Source: Sphaerisporangium rubeum | GTDB taxonomy: Bacteria > Actinomycetota > Actinomycetes > Streptosporangiales > Streptosporangiaceae | Length of the DNA: 64,000 nt | Assembly: GCF_014207705.1 (NCBI RefSeq) | Contig: NZ_JACHIU010000001.1 | Location: 930,001 to 994,000 of the forward strand | Direction: 5' to 3' | In this document: positions 31,891 through 40,473 of the stretch, piece after piece | Layout of the letters: each line of letters begins with the position of its first letter | How positions within the stretch are numbered: the first letter of the stretch is position 1 | Program-made: the position numbers and the translations under genes | Notes under the pieces: model-generated | The model's input: the letters and a program-made list of their open reading frames with translations, nothing else | Told to the model about the DNA's origin: nothing | Databases searched by the model: none

Positions 31891-32685
31891 ATGATCGCGA
31901 TTCTGGGGACCGGCAAGATGGGTGAGGCCCTGCTGTCGGGGCTGCTGCGTGCCGGTGTCGAGGCCGGCGAGATCGTCGCGACGGCACGGCGTGAGGAGCG
32001 CGCGCGGTCGCTCGCCGAGCGGTACGGCGTGCGCATGGTGTCCAACGCCGAGGCCGCGAAGACCGCCGACACGCTCATCCTGGCGGTGAAGCCGCAGGAC
32101 ATGGCGGCTCTGCTCACCGAGATCGCCCCTCACGTGCCGGCCGGCCGGCTGGTCGTGTCGGCGGCGGCCGGCATCACCACCGCCTTCGTCGAGTCGCGGC
32201 TCGGCGGCGACGTGCCGGTGGTGCGCGTCATGTCCAACACGCCGGTGCTGGTCGACCAGGCGATGAGCGTCATCTCCGCCGGGGCCCACGCCGGCGAGGA
32301 CCACCTCAAGCAGACCGAGAGCCTGCTGTCCCCGGTCGGCAAGGTGCTGCGCATCCCCGAGTCCCAGCAGGACGCCGCGACCGCGTTGTCCGGCAGCGGC
32401 CCCGCCTACTTCTTCTACCTGGTCGAGGCCATGGTCGACGCCGGCATCCTGCTCGGCATGCCGAGAGCCGCCGCGCTCGACATGGTCACCCAGTCCATCG
32501 TGGGGGCCGCCATCATGCTGCGCGACTCCGGCGAGCACCCCGTGATCCTCCGCGAGGCCGTCACCTCGCCGGGTGGCACCACCATCGCGGCCATCGCCGA
32601 GCTGGAGCGCCACAGCGTGCGCGCCGCGTTCCTCGCCGCCATCGAGGCCGCCAGGGACCGCAGCAACAAGCTCGCCGCCGGCTGA
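31891..32685 (+). CDS. proC: Pyrroline-5-carboxylate reductase
   Basis: 264 residues. N-terminal Rossmann fold with GTGKMG for NAD(P)H, VVSAAAGITT, RVMSNTPVLV, and the C-terminal helical domain with the family signature ALSGSGPAYFFYLVEAM and REAVTSPGGTT. Catalyses the last step of proline synthesis. The ATG is chosen because the Rossmann fold starts at once after it. Confidence 0.95.
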   Translation: MIAILGTGKMGEALLSGLLRAGVEAGEIVATARREERARSLAERYGVRMVSNAEAAKTADTLILAVKPQDMAALLTEIAPHVPAGRLVVSAAAGITTAFVESRLGGDVPVVRVMSNTPVLVDQAMSVISAGAHAGEDHLKQTESLLSPVGKVLRIPESQQDAATALSGSGPAYFFYLVEAMVDAGILLGMPRAAALDMVTQSIVGAAIMLRDSGEHPVILREAVTSPGGTTIAAIAELERHSVRAAFLAAIEAARDRSNKLAAG

Positions 32686-32806
32686 CCGGTCTCGTACGGC
32701 GGCTGCGTACCGCCGCGCTCCGGGCCACCCGAGGGGACGCCGCCGGATCCGGCCGGTACGGAGGTTGCCGGGTGGGCCGGAAGGGTGGGCTTCTACGATT
32801 GCTCAA

Positions 32807-34219
32807 GTGACGATTCGTCGCGGTTTCCCCCCGCTTCTCATGGGTCTCGTTCTCCTGGTGTCCGGCTGCACGAGTGACGACGCGCCTCGTGTGCAGATCG
32901 CCGAGGTGGCGCGGTCGGCGGTGAGCGAGGTCGTCGAGGCGCCGGCCACGATCGCGGCCCGGGCCACGGCGACGCTGCGCTCGCCGGCCGCGGGGACGGT
33001 GGCCAAGGTCTACGTACGGGACGGGGAGACGGTCCGCAAGGGGCAGATCCTCGTCAGGATCAGTTCGCCGCAGGCGCGGGACCAGCTCAAGCAGGCGCGC
33101 AAGGCGGAGCGGCAGGCGTCGAAACCGGTCAGGTTCGGCGGCGCGGTCCCCGCGCCACGGGTCGGTTTCGCCGGATTGCCGGGAGCCTCCGGCCTGGACC
33201 GGCAGGTGGCGCGCGACTTCCAGAAGGCACGCGACGCGGCGCGCAAGATCAAGGACCCCGGACTGCGCAAGCAGCTCGTCGCGGCGGTGGACGGCGCGCA
33301 GGCGCGGCACCGGGCCCAGCGCGCGGAGCTGAACAAGATCACCCAAGGGCTGGTCCAGTCGGTCAACCAGGTGCTCGCGCAGGTCAGCGGTCAGATCGGC
33401 GCCGGCCTCGGTGGGCTCGCGTCCTCCATGGGGTCGCTGCAGGCGGCCTCGGCGTCCCAGGCCAAGGTGGCGGCGCGGGTCGCGCAGGCCACGGTGGACG
33501 GGCTGGTGATCAAGGCGCCGTTCCGCGGGGTGGTGACGCTCGGCGGGCCGCCGGGTGGCGGGTCCGCGGGGCTCGGTTCGCTGCTCGGGTCCCTGCCGCC
33601 TGAGGTCGCGGGCCAGGCGGGGGCCGCCGCGGGTGGGTCGGCCTCGGGTGGCTCGGGGTCCGGCGGCGGCATCGCCGCAGGGGTGCCGGTGTCGGCCGGC
33701 GACGCCGTCGTGACGGTGACGGACGTCACGGAGCTCACGCTCTCGGCCGACGTGGACGAGACCGACGTGCTTTTGGTGAAGCGCGGCGTGAAGGCCGAGG
33801 TCGAGCTGGACGCGGTCACCGGCGCCACCTACGAGGCCGAGGTGACCGGCGTCGGCGTGACCCCCAAGGAGGGCACCACCGGCGGCGTCAGCTACCCGGT
33901 GCGCCTCACCCTCGGGGACGGCGTGTTCGACGACGGAGGCGAGGCCCCCGACCCCAAGCCCGGCATGAGCGCCGTGGTCCGTCTGACCGTGCGCGAGTCC
34001 CCGGACGCCGTCGCCGTCCCGGCCGCGAGCATCGTGACCAGCGGCCGCGACACCGTGGTGTGGGTGGTCAGGCGGGACGGCACCGCCGAGCGCCGGGTGG
34101 TGAAGCTCGGCGCTCAGGGGGACGCCACCGTCGAGGTCGTCCGCGGCCTGTCGACCGGCGAGCGCGTCGTGACACGCGGCGCCGACGCCGTACGTCCCGG
34201 CCAGAAGCTGACCGGGTGA
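32807..34219 (+). CDS. HlyD/MacA-type efflux adaptor lipoprotein
   Basis: 470 residues. Signal peptide ending LLVSGC (lipid-modified Cys near residue 21), a lipoyl-like half-motif (PAAGTVAKVYVRDGETVRKGQ), a coiled-coil region of about 130 residues, the returning half (VIKAPFRGVVTLG), a long Gly/Ser insert and beta-barrel domains. In this Gram-positive setting it would sit outside the membrane and assist the MacB-like ABC pair that follows. The GTG is preceded by TACGAT at 32794-32799, 7 bases away, with no ribosome site, so it is probably leaderless. Its stop overlaps the next start. Confidence 0.85.
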   Translation: MTIRRGFPPLLMGLVLLVSGCTSDDAPRVQIAEVARSAVSEVVEAPATIAARATATLRSPAAGTVAKVYVRDGETVRKGQILVRISSPQARDQLKQARKAERQASKPVRFGGAVPAPRVGFAGLPGASGLDRQVARDFQKARDAARKIKDPGLRKQLVAAVDGAQARHRAQRAELNKITQGLVQSVNQVLAQVSGQIGAGLGGLASSMGSLQAASASQAKVAARVAQATVDGLVIKAPFRGVVTLGGPPGGGSAGLGSLLGSLPPEVAGQAGAAAGGSASGGSGSGGGIAAGVPVSAGDAVVTVTDVTELTLSADVDETDVLLVKRGVKAEVELDAVTGATYEAEVTGVGVTPKEGTTGGVSYPVRLTLGDGVFDDGGEAPDPKPGMSAVVRLTVRESPDAVAVPAASIVTSGRDTVVWVVRRDGTAERRVVKLGAQGDATVEVVRGLSTGERVVTRGADAVRPGQKLTG

Positions 34220-35007
34220 CGCGCGCCATGGGGGACGACGGCGGCGAGACGTCCCACCGCGGCGTCTTGCGCGGGGAGAGCGGCGTGAACGGCCGGGGGA
34301 CGACGGCCGTGGCGGGGGCCCCGGCGTTCGAGGCGGTGGAGCTGGCGCGGTCGTACCGGCTGGAGGGGGTGTCGGTCGACGCGTTGCGCGGGGTGAGCCT
34401 GCGGATCTCGCCGGGGGAGTTCGTGGCGATCGTCGGGCCGTCGGGGTCGGGGAAGTCGACGCTGATGCATCTGCTCGGCTGCCTGGACCGGCCGACGGCG
34501 GGGGTGCTGCGGGTGAACGGCGTGGACGTGTCGACGCTGGACGACGGCGGGCTCGCCGACCTGCGCAACCAGGTGATCGGGTTCGTGTTCCAGTCGTTCC
34601 ACCTGCTCGGCCGCACCTCGGCGGTGGACAACGTGGCGCTGCCGCTGGTGTACCGGGGGGTGGGCCGCGCCGAACGGCGGCGGCGCGCGCAGGAGGCGCT
34701 GACGTCGGTGGGGCTCGGTCATCGGATGGACCACCGGCCGTCCCAGATGTCCGGCGGCGAGCAGCAGCGGGTCGCCATCGCACGCGCGCTCGTCGGCGAC
34801 CCCAAGGTGGTGCTGGCCGACGAGCCGACGGGGAACCTCGACACCCGCAACGGCGAGGAGGTGATGGGCATCCTCGCGCGGCTCAACGCCGAACGCGGGG
34901 TGGCCGTCGTGCTCGTCACCCACGAGGCCGAGGTCGCCGCGCAGGCGCGGCGCCGCATCCACGTGCGCGACGGTCTCATCGAACGGGACGAGGAGGACGC
35001 GCGGTGA
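34216..35007 (+). CDS. MacB-type ABC transporter ATP-binding protein
   Basis: 263 residues: Walker A GPSGSGKST, Q-loop in FVFQSFHLLG, signature MSGGEQQR, Walker B VVLADEPTGNLD and switch His in LVTHE. The LolD/MacB/FtsE-type signature agrees with the FtsX-like permease encoded next. Starts are ambiguous: GTG at 34216 overlaps the adaptor stop (GTGA), ATG at 34228 is next. Part of a three-gene exporter operon; cargo unknown (peptide, antibiotic or envelope component). Confidence 0.92.
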   Translation: MTRAMGDDGGETSHRGVLRGESGVNGRGTTAVAGAPAFEAVELARSYRLEGVSVDALRGVSLRISPGEFVAIVGPSGSGKSTLMHLLGCLDRPTAGVLRVNGVDVSTLDDGGLADLRNQVIGFVFQSFHLLGRTSAVDNVALPLVYRGVGRAERRRRAQEALTSVGLGHRMDHRPSQMSGGEQQRVAIARALVGDPKVVLADEPTGNLDTRNGEEVMGILARLNAERGVAVVLVTHEAEVAAQARRRIHVRDGLIERDEEDAR

Positions 35008-36188
35008 GGGGTGCCGAGGCGTTCGGCATGGCGCTGGAGGCGCTGCGGGTCAACCGGCTGCGCAGTGCGCTCACCATGTTCGGCGTGGTCATCGGGGTGT
35101 CGGCGGTGGTGATCCTCGTGGCCATCGGCACCGGGGCCAAGGAGGCGGTGGAGGGGGAGATCGCCGGGCTCGGCAGCAACATCATCCTGGTGGTGCCGGG
35201 TCAGGTCGGACTCGGCGCGGCGCCGACGCAGAGCAGGCTGGACCTCGCGGACGTGGCGTACGTGCGGCGCGTGGTGGGGGACCCGGCCAAGGTCACCGTC
35301 GCGGTCAACTCCGGTGAGTCGGTGCGGGTGGGCCGTACCGAGGTGTTCGCCACGGTCACCGGGACCGACCAGTACATGCCGAACATCTTCGACCGGCCGC
35401 TGCGCCGCGGCCGGTACCTCAGCTCGACCGACGTGGACACCCGCCGCCGCGTCGCGGTGCTCGGCTCGGAGGTCGCCGACAAGCTGTTCAGGGACGTCGA
35501 CCCGATCGGCCGCCAGATCACCGTCGCCGGTGTGCGGTTCCGTGTCATCGGCCTGTACGAGCCGGTCGGCGCGACGTTCGGCGTGGCGCGCGACCAGGAG
35601 GTGCACGTGCCGGTCACCACGGCGCAGCGGCTGGTCGGGCTGAGCCGCATCAACGGCATCGCGGTCGGCGCGTCGGGGCCTGAGGAGATCGAGCCGCTGC
35701 GGCAGCGGGTCGTGCGGGGGCTCGCCGAGCGGTACCCCGGTGAGCGGTTCAGCGCGGTCACCCAGACCCAGCTCCTCGGCACCATCGGCAGCGTGCTCGG
35801 CATGCTCACCGGCGTGCTCGCCGCCATCGCCGGCATCTCGCTGCTGGTCGGCGGGGTCGGGGTGTCCAACATCATGCTGGTCAGCGTGCGGGAGCGCACC
35901 AGGGAGATCGGCCTGCGCAAGGCGCTCGGCGCGCGGCAGCGCGACGTGCTGAGCCAGTTCCTCATCGAGGCGGTGCTGCTCACCACGATCGGCGGTGTGA
36001 TCGGCATCCTGCTCGGGGTCGGCGGCTCGCTGCTGATCCAGGCGGTGTCCCCGGTGCCGGCCGCGGTCACGTGGTGGTCGATCGCCTTGGCCTTCGGCGT
36101 CTCGGTGGCGGTCGGCGTCTTCTTCGGGGTGGCGCCGGCCCGCCGCGCGGCGCGCCTCGACCCGGTGATCGCACTGCGCGCCGAGTGA
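35004..36188 (+). CDS. MacB/FtsX-type ABC transporter permease
   Basis: 394 residues: one N-terminal transmembrane helix (about 20-45), a large extracellular MacB_PCD domain (about 50-260) and three C-terminal helices with the ERTREIGLRKALGAR coupling motif. Completes the adaptor-ATPase-permease set. The GTG overlaps the ATPase stop (GTGA). Confidence 0.92.
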   Translation: MRGAEAFGMALEALRVNRLRSALTMFGVVIGVSAVVILVAIGTGAKEAVEGEIAGLGSNIILVVPGQVGLGAAPTQSRLDLADVAYVRRVVGDPAKVTVAVNSGESVRVGRTEVFATVTGTDQYMPNIFDRPLRRGRYLSSTDVDTRRRVAVLGSEVADKLFRDVDPIGRQITVAGVRFRVIGLYEPVGATFGVARDQEVHVPVTTAQRLVGLSRINGIAVGASGPEEIEPLRQRVVRGLAERYPGERFSAVTQTQLLGTIGSVLGMLTGVLAAIAGISLLVGGVGVSNIMLVSVRERTREIGLRKALGARQRDVLSQFLIEAVLLTTIGGVIGILLGVGGSLLIQAVSPVPAAVTWWSIALAFGVSVAVGVFFGVAPARRAARLDPVIALRAE

Positions 36189-36256
36189 GTGTGACGCGCG
36201 ACCACCGGGTGGACGGCGTCTCAGCAGGTGCGACCGAGTGCGATACGGTCGGGTTC

Positions 36257-36322
36257 ATGAGGGTTCCGCGGTGGCGCGGCCTCCGGGGCGTGCGGTTCGT
36301 CACAGGCGAGGTGAGCGCGTGA
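36257..36322 (+). CDS. Possible 21-residue leader ORF upstream of the AcuC-like gene
   Basis: ATG to TGA, 21 basic and hydrophobic residues. Its stop overlaps the next gene's GTG (GTGA). A TACGGT at 36242-36247 lies 9 bases before the ATG, so it could be the first, near-leaderless ORF on the transcript, with ribosomes passing directly to the acuC start. The peptide itself need not matter. Confidence 0.4.
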   Translation: MRVPRWRGLRGVRFVTGEVSA

Positions 36323-37482
36323 GCCGATCCGTGAGGGTCGTCTGGGACGACGGGCTGGTCGCCTACGACTTCGGCCCCGGTCACCCCTTGGCGCCGGTGC
36401 GGGTGGAGCTGACCATGGCGCTCGCCCGCGACCTCGGGGTGCTCGACAAGGTCGAGCAGGCCGGGTGCTCCCCGGCCGGCGACGACGAGCTCGCGCTGGT
36501 GCACGATCGCGCGTACATCGCGGCGGTACGGCAGGTCTCGGCCACCGGCCGTCCCGACCTCTCGATCGGGCTCGGCACCGCGGACAACCCCGCCTTCGCC
36601 GGGGTGCACGACGCGGCGGCGCTGATCACCGGGGCCACGCTCGCCGCGGCGCGCGCCGTGTGGAGCGGCGAGGCCGAGCACGCGCTGAACGTCGCGGGAG
36701 GGCTGCACCACGCCATGCCGGCCGCCGCCAGTGGCTTCTGCGTCTACAACGACCCCGCTGTGGCGATCGCGTGGCTGCTGTCGCAGGGTGCGCGCCGTGT
36801 CGCGTACGTCGATGTGGACGTCCACCACGGCGACGGCGTGCAGGCGGTGTTCCTCGACGACCCGAGGGTGCTCACCGTCAGCCTGCACGAGAGCCCTCGC
36901 ACCCTGTTCCCCGGCACCGGGTTCCCGCACGAGACAGGCGCGGAGGGGACGTCGGTCAACGTCGCGCTGCCGGCGGGGACCGGCGACGCGGGGTGGCTGC
37001 GCGCCTTCCACGCGGTGGTGCCGCCGCTGCTGCGGGAGTTCCAGCCGGACGTGCTGGTCACGCAGCAGGGATGCGACTCGCACGCGCTGGACCCGCTCGC
37101 CGACCTGATGCTGAGCGTCGACGGCCAGCGGCGCACGTACGAGGCGCTGCACGCGCTGGCGCACGAGACCGCGCACGGCCGGTGGGTCGCCACCGGAGGC
37201 GGCGGCTACGAACTGGTGCGGGTGGTGCCGCGCGCGTGGACCCACCTGATCGCCGAGGCGGCGGGATCCCCGCTGGACCCGGAGACGGCGACCCCGGGAA
37301 GCTGGCGCGAGCTGGTGGACCGCCGCACCGGCGAGGTGCCTCCGGCGTCCATGACCGACGGACGGACCGCGGAATTTCCCGATTTCGCGGATGGTTACGA
37401 CCCGGCGGACGCCGTGGACCGCGCCATCGTCGCCACGCGCAAGGCCGTCTTCCCCTACCACGGGCTGGACCCGCAGCCCTAG
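36319..37482 (+). CDS. AcuC-like histone deacetylase family protein
   Basis: 387 residues of the arginase/deacetylase zinc fold. The active-site region reads YVDVDVHHGDGVQAVF, with upstream AGGLHHAM and downstream VTQQGCDSHALDPLADL and TGGGGYE, so the zinc ligands and catalytic His pair are present. Such bacterial enzymes (AcuC in Bacillus) remove acetyl groups from lysines, classically on acetyl-CoA synthetase, or act on acetylated small molecules. No acsA or acetyltransferase gene is adjacent. GTG start overlapping a short upstream ORF. Confidence 0.9.
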   Translation: MSRSVRVVWDDGLVAYDFGPGHPLAPVRVELTMALARDLGVLDKVEQAGCSPAGDDELALVHDRAYIAAVRQVSATGRPDLSIGLGTADNPAFAGVHDAAALITGATLAAARAVWSGEAEHALNVAGGLHHAMPAAASGFCVYNDPAVAIAWLLSQGARRVAYVDVDVHHGDGVQAVFLDDPRVLTVSLHESPRTLFPGTGFPHETGAEGTSVNVALPAGTGDAGWLRAFHAVVPPLLREFQPDVLVTQQGCDSHALDPLADLMLSVDGQRRTYEALHALAHETAHGRWVATGGGGYELVRVVPRAWTHLIAEAAGSPLDPETATPGSWRELVDRRTGEVPPASMTDGRTAEFPDFADGYDPADAVDRAIVATRKAVFPYHGLDPQP

Positions 37483-37575
37483 AGCCCCCGTCGGCGTGTG
37501 GGGCGCCGGACCGAGGGGCCACCGCAAGTGAGGGTCGTGCGCGGCCCATGACCCGAAAAGTGGACGGAGCGAACA

Positions 37576-38367
37576 ATGCAGACCGCGCCTTCGCGGGACG
37601 AGCTGAGAGAGCATCTCATCCGGACGAGGATCGCCGGGGACATCGCGACCAGCCGGGAGAACAACCTCGACCACTACCGGTCCCTCGCGGCACGTGACCC
37701 CCACTACATGTTCGGCCTCACCCTCGACGGCGACTGGACCTACCGCGACATCCTCGCTCTGATGGCCAAGTCCGCCGGGGTGAGCCCCGACCCCGAGCAC
37801 CGGTACGGCCAGGACACCATCGACGCCGACCGCACTCTCGACGCTCTGGACGCCATGGCCGGCCGCATCGCGGCGGTGCTGAGGCGGGACGCGCCGCGGA
37901 TCATCGTGGCCACCGGCCACCCCACCGGCCTGCTCACCACTCACCTCGCGCTGGTGCGCCTCGCGCGTGAGCGTGGCGCGACGCTGCTGTCCCCGGCCGA
38001 GCAGCGGTCGTTCATGGGGAAGGGCCTCGGCAGGCGGCGGCGCATCCGGTACCTCGACGACGTCGCGATGCTGGACGACGGCGGCGCGCTCGTGCACACC
38101 CACGACCCGGCCCCGATGCGCGCGATGCTGGAGGAGCTCGGCGGCGAGCGGCCGGACCTGGTGATCGCCGACCACGGCTGGGCCGGCGCCGCCGGGGAGG
38201 CCGGGGTGGAGACCGTCGGGTTCGCCGACAGCAACGACCCCGGATTGTTCGTCGGCGAGGCCGAGGGGAAGGTCGCGGTCACCGTGCCACTTGATGACAA
38301 CGTGCTACCGCGCTACTACGTTCCGATGAACGACTATTTGGTCGCGAGGGTCCAGAGTGGTCTGTGA
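37576..38367 (+). CDS. Phosphatase-family protein (actinobacterial)
   Basis: 263 residues. The N-terminal TRIAGDIATSRENNLDHYR block and the C-terminal VIADHGWAGAAG/GFADSNDPGLFVGEAEG/VPLDDNVLP block mark a conserved actinobacterial family usually labelled phosphatase. I cannot confirm catalytic residues from the sequence alone. ATG with GGAG 6 bases upstream. Transcribed alone between acuC and the HTH gene. Confidence 0.7.
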   Translation: MQTAPSRDELREHLIRTRIAGDIATSRENNLDHYRSLAARDPHYMFGLTLDGDWTYRDILALMAKSAGVSPDPEHRYGQDTIDADRTLDALDAMAGRIAAVLRRDAPRIIVATGHPTGLLTTHLALVRLARERGATLLSPAEQRSFMGKGLGRRRRIRYLDDVAMLDDGGALVHTHDPAPMRAMLEELGGERPDLVIADHGWAGAAGEAGVETVGFADSNDPGLFVGEAEGKVAVTVPLDDNVLPRYYVPMNDYLVARVQSGL

Positions 38368-38688
38368 GGCGTTCCGCTGAGATTCGGTCTGTCCGAAAAG
38401 CCGGGTTTGGTGCGTGCGTTGGGGCAGGCGCGTCGACCGTTTGCCAACTTTTTTGTGATCCTGGACGGCTCTAATGGGACGTGACGGAACCGTGTACAAC
38501 ATCGGGATCAGTGGTTGACCAGGCGGCTGGCCAGCGATTTTTCCGATTCCGGTGGCAGCCGTCTCCAAGGGCTGATGGAATAGGGGGTTTGCGCGATCGG
38601 AGACGCGTTCTACGCTGACAGCAGTACACGTGCGTGAGCAATGGCACCAGTGGGGATAACCCGGAAACACGTGCGGAAGAGGCGTCCG
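38368..38688. other. Intergenic region, 321 bp, with a promoter for the HTH gene
   Basis: Holds an AT-richer patch (CCAACTTTTTTGTGATCC near 38443-38460) and, nearer the HTH gene, a TTGCGC/TACGCT promoter candidate (38589-38616). No ORF with convincing codon use is seen. Confidence 0.5.
38589..38616 (+). promoter_or_regulatory. Candidate promoter of the HTH gene
   Basis: TTGCGC (38589-38594) and TACGCT (38611-38616) are separated by 16 bases. This would leave a 5' leader of about 65 bases before the HTH gene's ATG. Confidence 0.45.
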
Positions 38689-38892
38689 ATGGGTGCAGGC
38701 GAAAGACCTCTCAGCGAGGTGAAGTTCCTGACCGTGGCGGAAGTGGCCACGGTCATGAGGGTGTCCAAGATGACGGTGTACCGGCTGGTGCACTCAGGGG
38801 AGCTCCCGGCCATCCGGGTCGGCCGCTCCTTCAGAGTGCCCGAGCAGGCGGTGCACGACTACCTCAGGGATGCGTTCATCGAAGCGGGTTGA
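38689..38892 (+). CDS. Excisionase/BldC-type helix-turn-helix DNA-binding protein
   Basis: 67 residues, nearly all a MerR-like winged helix-turn-helix: FLTVAEVATVMRVSKMTVYR, then the wing IRVGRSFRVPEQAVHDYL. Highly conserved in actinomycetes, where small proteins of this type sit near bldN and include developmental regulators. The ATG follows GGAAGAGG by 6 bases; an in-frame ATG at 38641 has no such site. Likely binds DNA as head-to-tail oligomers, as BldC does. Confidence 0.88.
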   Translation: MGAGERPLSEVKFLTVAEVATVMRVSKMTVYRLVHSGELPAIRVGRSFRVPEQAVHDYLRDAFIEAG

Positions 38893-39224
38893 CTGACGCG
38901 GTGAGCGACATCACCTCGTCACGCGCCGGAAACGGTTCCATGACCGGCGCGTGCTTCGCTAGGGACGTGACCTTGGCCGGGAACGGGGTGGGCGGCCGGC
39001 CGCCCACACCCTCCCCGGTCGCCGGGTACGGCCTCTGGGTCGCGGCGCGGTGTTCCCCCCGGGAACGATCGACCGCGAAACGCCGGTAGGCTGTTGGATC
39101 GGTGTGCTCCGTGGCGAGCGGTTGATCCCGCGTGCGCTTCGTGCCGGTTTCGGCATGAGCGTCGGGGGTCGCGCGCGTCCCGCGGCACACGTTTTCGACC
39201 AACCTACCTTCACCTGGGGGTCCC
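38893..39224. other. Intergenic region, 332 bp, before the tiny ribosomal protein gene
   Basis: Contains a perfect 20-bp GC palindrome (listed) and a TAGGCT -10-like box at 39087-39092, which would leave an unusually long leader of about 130 bases for the bS22-like gene. No further gene is evident. Confidence 0.5.
38988..39007. promoter_or_regulatory. Perfect 20-bp palindrome
   Basis: GTGGGCGGCC followed directly by its own reverse complement. With no loop it is better as a dimeric protein-binding site than as a terminator, though in RNA the outer bases could still form a hairpin ending the HTH transcript. Confidence 0.5.
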
Positions 39225-39323
39225 GTGGGCTCTGTGATCAAGAAGCGCCGTAAGCGCATGGCGAAGAAGAAGCACCGCAAGCTTCTCAAGAAGACCCGCA
39301 TCCAGCGGCGTAACAAGAAGTAG
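39225..39323 (+). CDS. bS22/AURKAIP1-COX24-domain small ribosomal protein
   Basis: Only 32 residues, over half Lys or Arg, ending [10 protein letters not shown]. This matches the actinobacterial small-subunit protein (bS22 in mycobacteria) with the AURKAIP1/COX24 motif [20 protein letters not shown]. Missed by most gene finders because of its size. GTG start; the ribosome site is weak (TGGGGG). Conserved position between the HTH gene and the SDR gene. Confidence 0.9.
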   Translation: MGSVIKKRRKRMAKKKHRKLLKKTRIQRRNKK

Positions 39324-39432
39324 TAAGCGGCGCGGAACGACGACGCAGAGCGGCGGGCCGGGTGTGACGCGTTCATACCGCGGGCACATCCGGGCGTGCG
39401 CGAACCACCACACGTGATCCTGCGAGGCGCCG

Positions 39433-40473
39433 ATGACACGCACCGTGCTCGTGACCGGGGTGTCCCGGCACATCGGAGCCCGCGTGGCGAGCGCACTCGC
39501 GGCCGACCCCGGCATCGACCGGGTCATCGGTGTGGACACGGTGCCGCCGGCGACGGCGGACGGCGTGGCCACGCTCGGCCGCACCGAGTTCGTCCGGGTT
39601 GATCTGCGCAGCCCGGACATCGCGCGGGTGATCGGCGCGGCCGACATCGACACGGTCGTGCACATGAGCCTGGTGACCGCTCCCTCCAGGAGCGCGGGGC
39701 GCTCCTCGATGAAGGAGCACAACGTCATCGGCACCATGCAGCTCCTCGCGGCCTGCCAGCGGTCCCCCACCGTGCGCAGGGTCGTCGTCCGCTCCACGAC
39801 CGCGGTCTACGGGTCCTCCCCGCACGCTCCCGCGGTGTTCACCGAGGACGCCGAGCCGGCCGAGGTGGCGAGCTCCGGCTACGCCAAGGACGCCACCGAG
39901 GTCGAGGCGTACGTCCGCGGCTTCTCCCGGCGGCGGCCGGACGTCACGGTGTCGACCCTGCGGTTCGTCAACTTCATGGGCCCCGGCGTCGACTCGCCGC
40001 TGACGCGCTACTTCACCCAGCCGGTCGTCCCCGCCGTGTTCGGCTTCGACCCGCGCCTGCAGTTCGTCCACGAGGACGACGGCGTCGAGGTGCTGCGGCG
40101 CATGGCGCTCGAGGACCACCCCGGCACGTACAACGTCACCGGTGACGGTGTGATGCTGCTGTCGCAGTGCGTGAGGCGCAGCGGCAGGCCTACGGTACGG
40201 GTGCCGTCTGCGGCGTTCCGCGTGCTCGGCGAGGTCGCGCGCGGCCTCGGCCGGGTCGACTTCTCCCCCGAGCAGATCGCGCTGATGAGCTACGGCCGCG
40301 CCGTGGACGCCGACCGGTTGTGCGCCGAGCTCGACTGGCGTCCGAAGTTCACCACCGCGACGGCGTTCGACGACTTCCTCCACTCGCGTGGCCTGTTTGC
40401 CGGTGCGCCACTCTCTGTGATCGACTTGCTGGGGAACGTGGGGACACTGTGGGGCGGGGGCGGGAAACGGTGA
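39433..40473 (+). CDS. NAD-dependent epimerase/dehydratase-like protein (extended SDR)
   Basis: 346 residues with an N-terminal Rossmann fold (VLVTGVSRHIGARVASAL) and SDR-type later motifs (VHMSLV, RSTTAVYGSS, LRFVNFMGPG). The usual YxxxK catalytic motif is altered (SGYAKDATE has no Lys at +4), so it may bind cofactor without normal catalysis. The PlsC gene overlaps its stop, suggesting a joint lipid or envelope role. Confidence 0.85.
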   Translation: MTRTVLVTGVSRHIGARVASALAADPGIDRVIGVDTVPPATADGVATLGRTEFVRVDLRSPDIARVIGAADIDTVVHMSLVTAPSRSAGRSSMKEHNVIGTMQLLAACQRSPTVRRVVVRSTTAVYGSSPHAPAVFTEDAEPAEVASSGYAKDATEVEAYVRGFSRRRPDVTVSTLRFVNFMGPGVDSPLTRYFTQPVVPAVFGFDPRLQFVHEDDGVEVLRRMALEDHPGTYNVTGDGVMLLSQCVRRSGRPTVRVPSAAFRVLGEVARGLGRVDFSPEQIALMSYGRAVDADRLCAELDWRPKFTTATAFDDFLHSRGLFAGAPLSVIDLLGNVGTLWGGGGKR

